64,000 nt of DNA from Pseudomonas viridiflava. Lineage in GTDB: Bacteria > Pseudomonadota > Gammaproteobacteria > Pseudomonadales > Pseudomonadaceae. The notes below the pieces were generated by a model that saw nothing but the letters and a program-made list of their open reading frames with translations, did not search any database and was not told the DNA's origin. The first letter of the stretch is position 1. Each line of letters begins with the position of its first letter. Location: assembly GCF_900583165.1 (NCBI RefSeq), contig NZ_UTKY01000094.1, forward strand, positions 1 through 64,000, in the 5' to 3' direction. The position numbers and the translations under genes are program-made. This document shows, piece after piece, positions 60,031 through 64,000 of the stretch.

Positions 60031-61347
60031 TCACCGATAGATAAAACGATTCACAACGCCTTCAAGCATCTCTTGCCGCCCACTCACGGCCTGCGGGTTC
60101 AGTTCATTGGCAAACGCATGCTCAGCCAGTGACTCAAGGCTGAACTCACCGGCCAGTACGGCCTGCCCCAGCGGTTGCTGCCAACCGGCATAACGCTGGT
60201 CCTTGAACTGCTGCAGCCGATCGTTCTGCACCATGGCCGCCGCACGCTCCAGGGCCAGGGCCAACACGTCCATCGCTTCTACATGGCCGTGGAACAGGTC
60301 GATCTCATCCAGGCTCTGGCGACGTACTTTGGAGTCAAAGTTATAGCCGCCATTTTTAAAACCGCCAGCCTTGAGGATTTCATAGGTGGCCAGGGTCATC
60401 TCTTCGACGCTGTTGGGGAACTGGTCAGTGTCCCAGCCATTTTGCGGGTCGCCACGGTTGGCGTCGATGCTGCCGAAGATCCCCAGGGACACGGCGGTGG
60501 CAATCTCATGGTGAAAACTGTGCCCCGCCAGGGTGGCGTGGTTGGCCTCGATATTCACCTTGATCTCATGCTCCAGGCCGTACTCGTGCAGGAAGCCGAA
60601 CACCGTGGCGCTGTCGTAATCGTATTGGTGCTTGGTGGGCTCCTGGGGCTTGGGCTCGATCAGCAGATCGCCTTTAAAGCCGATCTTGTGCTTGTGCTCC
60701 ACCACCATGCGCATAAACCGCCCGAGCTGTTCGCGTTCGCGCTTGAGGTCGGTGTTGAGCAGGGTTTCATACCCTTCACGGCCGCCCCATAGCACGTAGT
60801 TGGCACCTTTGAGCCGCAGCGTTGCATTCATTGCGCTGAACACTTGGGCGGCCGCCACGGCGAATACTTCCGGATCTGGGTTACTGGCAGCACCGGCGGC
60901 AAAGCGCGGGTTGCTGAAGCAGTTGGCAGTGCCCCACAACAGCTTGATACCGGTCTGTTCCTGATGGCGCTCAAGGTGATCGACCATCTGCGCAAAATGG
61001 TTGCGGTATTCCTTGAGCGAGCTGCCTTCGGGGGCGACGTCCGTGTCGTGAAAGCTGTAGTAATCGATACCCAGCTTGGAGAAAAATTCAAAGGCTGCCT
61101 CGGCTTTGCCGATGGCCACCTCCATGGGGTCGCCGCTGCGCTGCCACGGCCGTTTGAAGGTGCCCACGCCGAACATATCTGCACCTGGCCACACGAAGGT
61201 GTGCCAATAACAGGCCGCCATGCGCAGATGTTCGCGCATGGGTTTGCCGAGGATGAGTTTATTGGCGTCGTAATGGCGAAAGGCGAGGGGCGCGTCGCTG
61301 TCGGGGCCTTCGAAGCGCACCTTCTCGACACCCGGGAAGTACGGCAT
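60031..61347 (-). CDS. xylA: xylose isomerase
   Basis: Class II xylose isomerase (438 aa) converting D-xylose to D-xylulose. Catalytic histidine in YSFHDTDVAPEG, metal-site residues in LLIEPKPQEPTKHQYD and KVNIEANHATLAGHSFHHE, and the DANRGDPQNGWDTDQFP metal loop are all present. AAGGAAAA precedes ATG 61347. First gene of xylAFGH; no xylulokinase (xylB) is seen in the window. Confidence 0.95.
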   Translation of the reverse strand: MPYFPGVEKVRFEGPDSDAPLAFRHYDANKLILGKPMREHLRMAACYWHTFVWPGADMFGVGTFKRPWQRSGDPMEVAIGKAEAAFEFFSKLGIDYYSFHDTDVAPEGSSLKEYRNHFAQMVDHLERHQEQTGIKLLWGTANCFSNPRFAAGAASNPDPEVFAVAAAQVFSAMNATLRLKGANYVLWGGREGYETLLNTDLKREREQLGRFMRMVVEHKHKIGFKGDLLIEPKPQEPTKHQYDYDSATVFGFLHEYGLEHEIKVNIEANHATLAGHSFHHEIATAVSLGIFGSIDANRGDPQNGWDTDQFPNSVEEMTLATYEILKAGGFKNGGYNFDSKVRRQSLDEIDLFHGHVEAMDVLALALERAAAMVQNDRLQQFKDQRYAGWQQPLGQAVLAGEFSLESLAEHAFANELNPQAVSGRQEMLEGVVNRFIYR

Positions 61348-61403
61348 GGCGTTTTCCTTATTGTTCTTGGCGGTGTCTGGATACTAGCAACGGGGTCGGG
61401 CCC

Positions 61404-61419
61404 GAAAATTATGAAAATC
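61404..61419. promoter_or_regulatory. candidate XylR operator
   Basis: Direct repeat GAAAATT-AT-GAAAATC in the xylA-xylR divergent region, resembling A-rich half-sites of XylR operators. Assigned by position and pattern only. Confidence 0.35.
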
Positions 61420-61486
61420 ACCAAGGGAGGGTGCGATTTTGAGTGGTGGGGTCTAGTCTGTGGCGACCGGCCCCAGGATAAAAACA

Positions 61487-62659
61487 ATGAAAACCCTACC
61501 GCCCGTGCACCGCATTGCCCTGCTGTTCAACGGCAGCAAAATCTACGATCGCGGCATCATTGCCGGTATCGGCAACTACCTGAGCAGCACTCGGGCGTCC
61601 TGGGACTTGTTTCTTGAAGAGGACTTTTTGTGTCGCCTCAAGGGCATCGAGCGCTGGCAAGGCGACGGCATCATTGCCGACTTCGATGACCCGCTGATCG
61701 GCGAAGCGCTGGCCGGGAGCAAGGTGCCGGTGGTGGCTGTGGGCGGTTCGTACGCCGATGCGCGGGCGTATCCAACAGGCATTCCCTACGTGGCGACCGA
61801 TAACCACGCGCTGATGAAGTTGGCCTACGAACACTTGATCGAAGCCGGGCTCACACGTTTTGCCTGTTTCAGCCTGCCCGAAGCCCAGGCCAATCGTTGG
61901 GCCCAGGAACGGGAAAAGGCCTTTCGCCGCTTGATGCAACGGGATGGTTTGCAGGTTGAGGTCTATCGCGGCTTGGGCACTAGCGCACCGCTGTGGGACA
62001 GCGCCGTGGAGCAGCAGATTGCCTGGCTGCAAGCCTTGCCCAAACCTATCGGTATCATCGCCGTCACCGACGCCCGCGCCAGGCAGTTGCTGCAGGCCTG
62101 CCTCACTGCCGGGATTGCGGTGCCCGAAGAAGTCGCGCTGATCGGCATCGACAACGACCCGCTGACACGCACCCTGACGCGCGTGCCGCTCAGTTCAGTG
62201 ATCCAGGGCACCGAAACCATGGGGCGTACCGCCGCTGCGTTGTTGCATCAGATGCTGCATGGCAAACCTTGCAAGGCAGAGCAGATCCTGGTGCCGCCGG
62301 AGGCGATCAATGTGCAGGCCTCAAGCTTGCACCAACCTTTAGGCAACCCCTACGTGATGCAGGCACTGTTGTTTATCCGGCAGTACGCGTGCCAGGGCAT
62401 CAAGACGGCTCAGGTGGCGGGGTATGTGGGGGTGTCGCGCTCATCGTTGGAGGCGCACTTTCGCAAGGAGCGTGGGTGCAGCGTGCATGACGAGATCCTG
62501 CGTTTCAAACTGGCCAACGCCGCCAAAGGCTTGGAGGGCAACCGCATGGCGATTGCCGATATTGCCCAGCAGTGCGGCTTCAAATCTGCGCAGTACCTGC
62601 ACACCGTGTTTCGCCGGGAGTTCGGCTGTACGCCACGGCAATACCAACAGGGCCGCTAG
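61487..62659 (+). CDS. xylR: xylose operon activator XylR
   Basis: Regulator (390 aa) with a LacI-like sugar-binding domain (about 1-280, GIIAGIGNYL..DGIIADFDDP and VALIGIDNDPLTRTL) and C-terminal AraC HTH (about 290-388, ending CGFKSAQYLHTVFRREFGCTPRQY). Divergent from xylA, as usual. AGGA before ATG 61487. Induces xylAFGH with xylose. Confidence 0.93.
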   Translation: MKTLPPVHRIALLFNGSKIYDRGIIAGIGNYLSSTRASWDLFLEEDFLCRLKGIERWQGDGIIADFDDPLIGEALAGSKVPVVAVGGSYADARAYPTGIPYVATDNHALMKLAYEHLIEAGLTRFACFSLPEAQANRWAQEREKAFRRLMQRDGLQVEVYRGLGTSAPLWDSAVEQQIAWLQALPKPIGIIAVTDARARQLLQACLTAGIAVPEEVALIGIDNDPLTRTLTRVPLSSVIQGTETMGRTAAALLHQMLHGKPCKAEQILVPPEAINVQASSLHQPLGNPYVMQALLFIRQYACQGIKTAQVAGYVGVSRSSLEAHFRKERGCSVHDEILRFKLANAAKGLEGNRMAIADIAQQCGFKSAQYLHTVFRREFGCTPRQYQQGR

Positions 62660-62728
62660 ACTCTTTGCAGGCCAGGCTCAGAGCAAAGTGTGGTAGCGGT
62701 GTACTCGGTTTCCTGGTCTGGCACAAAA

Positions 62729-63690
62729 CCAAATGTGGGAGCTGGCTTGCCTGCGATAGCGGTGGGTCAGGCAGCACTCGTATCGACTGACACACCGCCT
62801 TCGCGAGCAAGCCCGCTCCCACAGGGGATCGGTGGTGTACTCAGTTCCCAGGCCTGACACAGGTCCAAATGTGGGCGCTGGCTTGCCTGCGATAGCGGTG
62901 GGTCAGGCAGCACTTGTATCGACTGATACACCGCCTTCGCGGGCAAGCCCGCTCCCACAGGGGATTGGTGGTGTACTCGGTTTATCGGCCAGGCGCAGAT
63001 CCAAATGTGGGAGCTGGCTTGCCTGCGAAAGCGGTGGGTCAGGCAGCACTTGTACCGACTGACACGCCGCCTTCGCGGGCAAGCCCGCTCCCACAGGGGA
63101 TCGGCGGTGTACTCGGTTCCCAGGCCTGACACAGGTCCAAATGTGGGAGCTGGCTTGCCTGCGATAGCGGTGGGTCAGTCAGCATTTGTTCCGACTGACA
63201 CGCCGCCTTCGCGAGCAAGCCCGCTCCCACAGGGGATCGGTGATGTACTCAGTTCCCAGGCCTGGCACAGGTCCAAATGTGGGAGCTGGCTTGCCTGCGA
63301 AAGCGGTGGGTCAGCCTGCATTTGTACCGACTGACACGCCGTCTTCGCGAGCAAGCCCGCTCCCACAGGGGATCAGCGGTGTACTCGGTTCCCAAGCCTG
63401 ACACAGGCCCAAATGTGGGAGCTGGCTTGCCTGCGATAGCGGTGGGTCAGTCAGCATTTGTTCCGACTGACACGCCGCCTTCGCGAGCAAGCCCGCTCCC
63501 ACAGGGGATTGGTGGTGTACTCGGTTCCCAGGCCTGACACAGGTCCAAATGTGGGAGCTGGCTTGCCTGCGATAGCGGTGGGTCAGGCAGCACTTGTATC
63601 GACTGACACGCCGCCTTCGCGGGCAAGCCCGCTCCCACAGGGGGTTGGCGGTGTACTCGGTTTATTGGTCAGGCACAGCCCCCACAGGAG
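62729..63690. repeat. tandem array of seven REPIN units, 136-bp period
   Basis: AAATGTGGG begins units at 62731, 62867, 63003, 63139, 63275, 63411 and 63547, exactly 136 bp apart with no insertions or deletions. Each unit has a left REP (GTGGGAGCTGGCTTGCCTGC), a central spacer, an inverted right REP ending in CCCGCTCCCACAGGGG, and a unique linker of about 44 bp. An eighth unit breaks off near 63690. It fills the gap (62660-63704) between convergent xylR and oprB; no gene is supported there. Confidence 0.95.
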
Positions 63691-63704
63691 ATTGATGAGC
63701 CGGT

Positions 63705-64000
63705 TCAGAACACCGCTTTGACCTGCAAGCCCAGCACCAGCGCGTTGTCGATGTTGTCACCGGAAAACGCCCCCGGTTCGATGATGTATTGCACATCCGG
63801 GCGCAGGCTCAGCCACGGCGTTGCCTGATAGCCGTAGCTCAACTCGATCAACTGCTCGGCGTTGTTCAGGTTCGGGTAGTCCGTCCCCGCATTCAGCGCT
63901 GCCAATTCCTGCACATCGCGACTGCGTGGGTTCGGCACGGCGCGACCGTAGCCCAGTGCCACGGTGTCACGCGGGCGACCTTCGAACGGTTTGTACAGCA
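63705..64000 (-). CDS. oprB: carbohydrate-selective porin OprB, 3' end
   Basis: Partial: the last 98 codons, running off the window end. The visible part reads YKPFEGRPRDTVALGYGRA, later YPNLNNAEQLIELSYGYQATPWLSLRPDVQYI, and ends in VLGLQVKAVF, all characteristic of the OprB C-terminal barrel strands. It fits as the outer-membrane sugar channel beside xylose genes. The GTG at 63962 is internal, not the start. Confidence 0.85.
   Translation of the reverse strand, partial: LYKPFEGRPRDTVALGYGRAVPNPRSRDVQELAALNAGTDYPNLNNAEQLIELSYGYQATPWLSLRPDVQYIIEPGAFSGDNIDNALVLGLQVKAVF

Noticed and set aside
62729..63690. Considered as a CRISPR array because of regular spacing
   Set aside because: Unit length is 136 bp, linkers are identical rather than unique, each unit is a palindromic REP pair, and no cas genes are near.
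62580..63721. A series of short repeated open frames on both strands, 60-109 codons each
   Set aside because: They come from the 136-bp REPIN array read in shifting frames; 136 is not a multiple of three, and the products are near-identical repeat translations.
1..64000. Searched by eye for rRNA, tRNA, transposase, integrase and phage genes
   Set aside because: None recognised; the only repeated DNA is of REP/REPIN type, and no RAYT transposase gene is in the window.

Overview
The window reads as chromosomal DNA of a Pseudomonas, most likely the P. fluorescens group. The reasons are the gene sets (two-operon paa cluster, pcaIJ, dauBAR, xylFGH-A-R with oprB), the FecI/FecR/TonB surface-signalling unit, and many REP/REPIN palindromes of the GTGGGAGGGGGC..GCCCCCGATAG and TAGGAGCGAGC..GCTCGCGAA types. 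Protein assignments rest on recognising family motifs by eye. No database search was possible.

Region 1 (about 0.2-27.4 kb) is aromatic amine and phenylacetate catabolism. pcaI-pcaJ come first, with a near-perfect PcaR box upstream. The phenylacetyl-CoA route follows as two minus-strand operons: paaABCDE-(DUF485)-paaL-paaZ, and paaFGHIJK ending in a strong terminator. Divergent paaY-paaX follow. A repeated element, G(T/C)GATAC followed by a purine- and A-rich tail, sits in the paaA, paaF and paaY promoter regions and is the likely PaaX operator. Directly adjacent are feaR, tynA (copper amine oxidase), an outer-membrane barrel protein and feaB (phenylacetaldehyde dehydrogenase). feaB and tynA each carry two FeaR-type boxes 21 bp apart. 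An APC permease and a GlxA-type regulator close the region. Together these genes take phenylethylamine through phenylacetaldehyde and phenylacetate to succinyl-CoA and acetyl-CoA.

Region 2 (27.5-36.9 kb) is a nine-gene minus-strand operon: a urea/amide-type ABC transporter (five genes), an amidase-signature hydrolase, an AmiC-like sensor, an AmiR-like ANTAR protein and an iron-type alcohol dehydrogenase. Its 5' region has, in order, an NtrC-type dyad, a sigma-54 promoter with exact -24/-12 spacing, and a long leader holding two hairpins whose hexaloops have A at position 1 and G at position 4, the signature of an ANTAR target RNA. It therefore looks like a nitrogen-controlled, ligand-gated amide scavenging unit.

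Region 3 (37-50 kb) holds a three-subunit molybdenum hydroxylase (2Fe-2S, Mo and cytochrome c subunits), an acyl-CoA synthetase, a FecI-FecR-TonB receptor unit with a candidate Fur box, a sugar-phosphate isomerase/epimerase and a divergent LacI-type regulator. Region 4 (49.6-56 kb) has a periplasmic amino-acid-binding protein, dauR-dauA-dauB (D-arginine to L-arginine), a LysR regulator and divergent mmsA. A long palindrome precedes dauB. Region 5 (56-64 kb) is xylose uptake and isomerisation (xylH, xylG, xylF, xylA, divergent xylR), then a tandem array of seven REPIN units at an exact 136-bp period, and the 3' end of an OprB porin running off the window.
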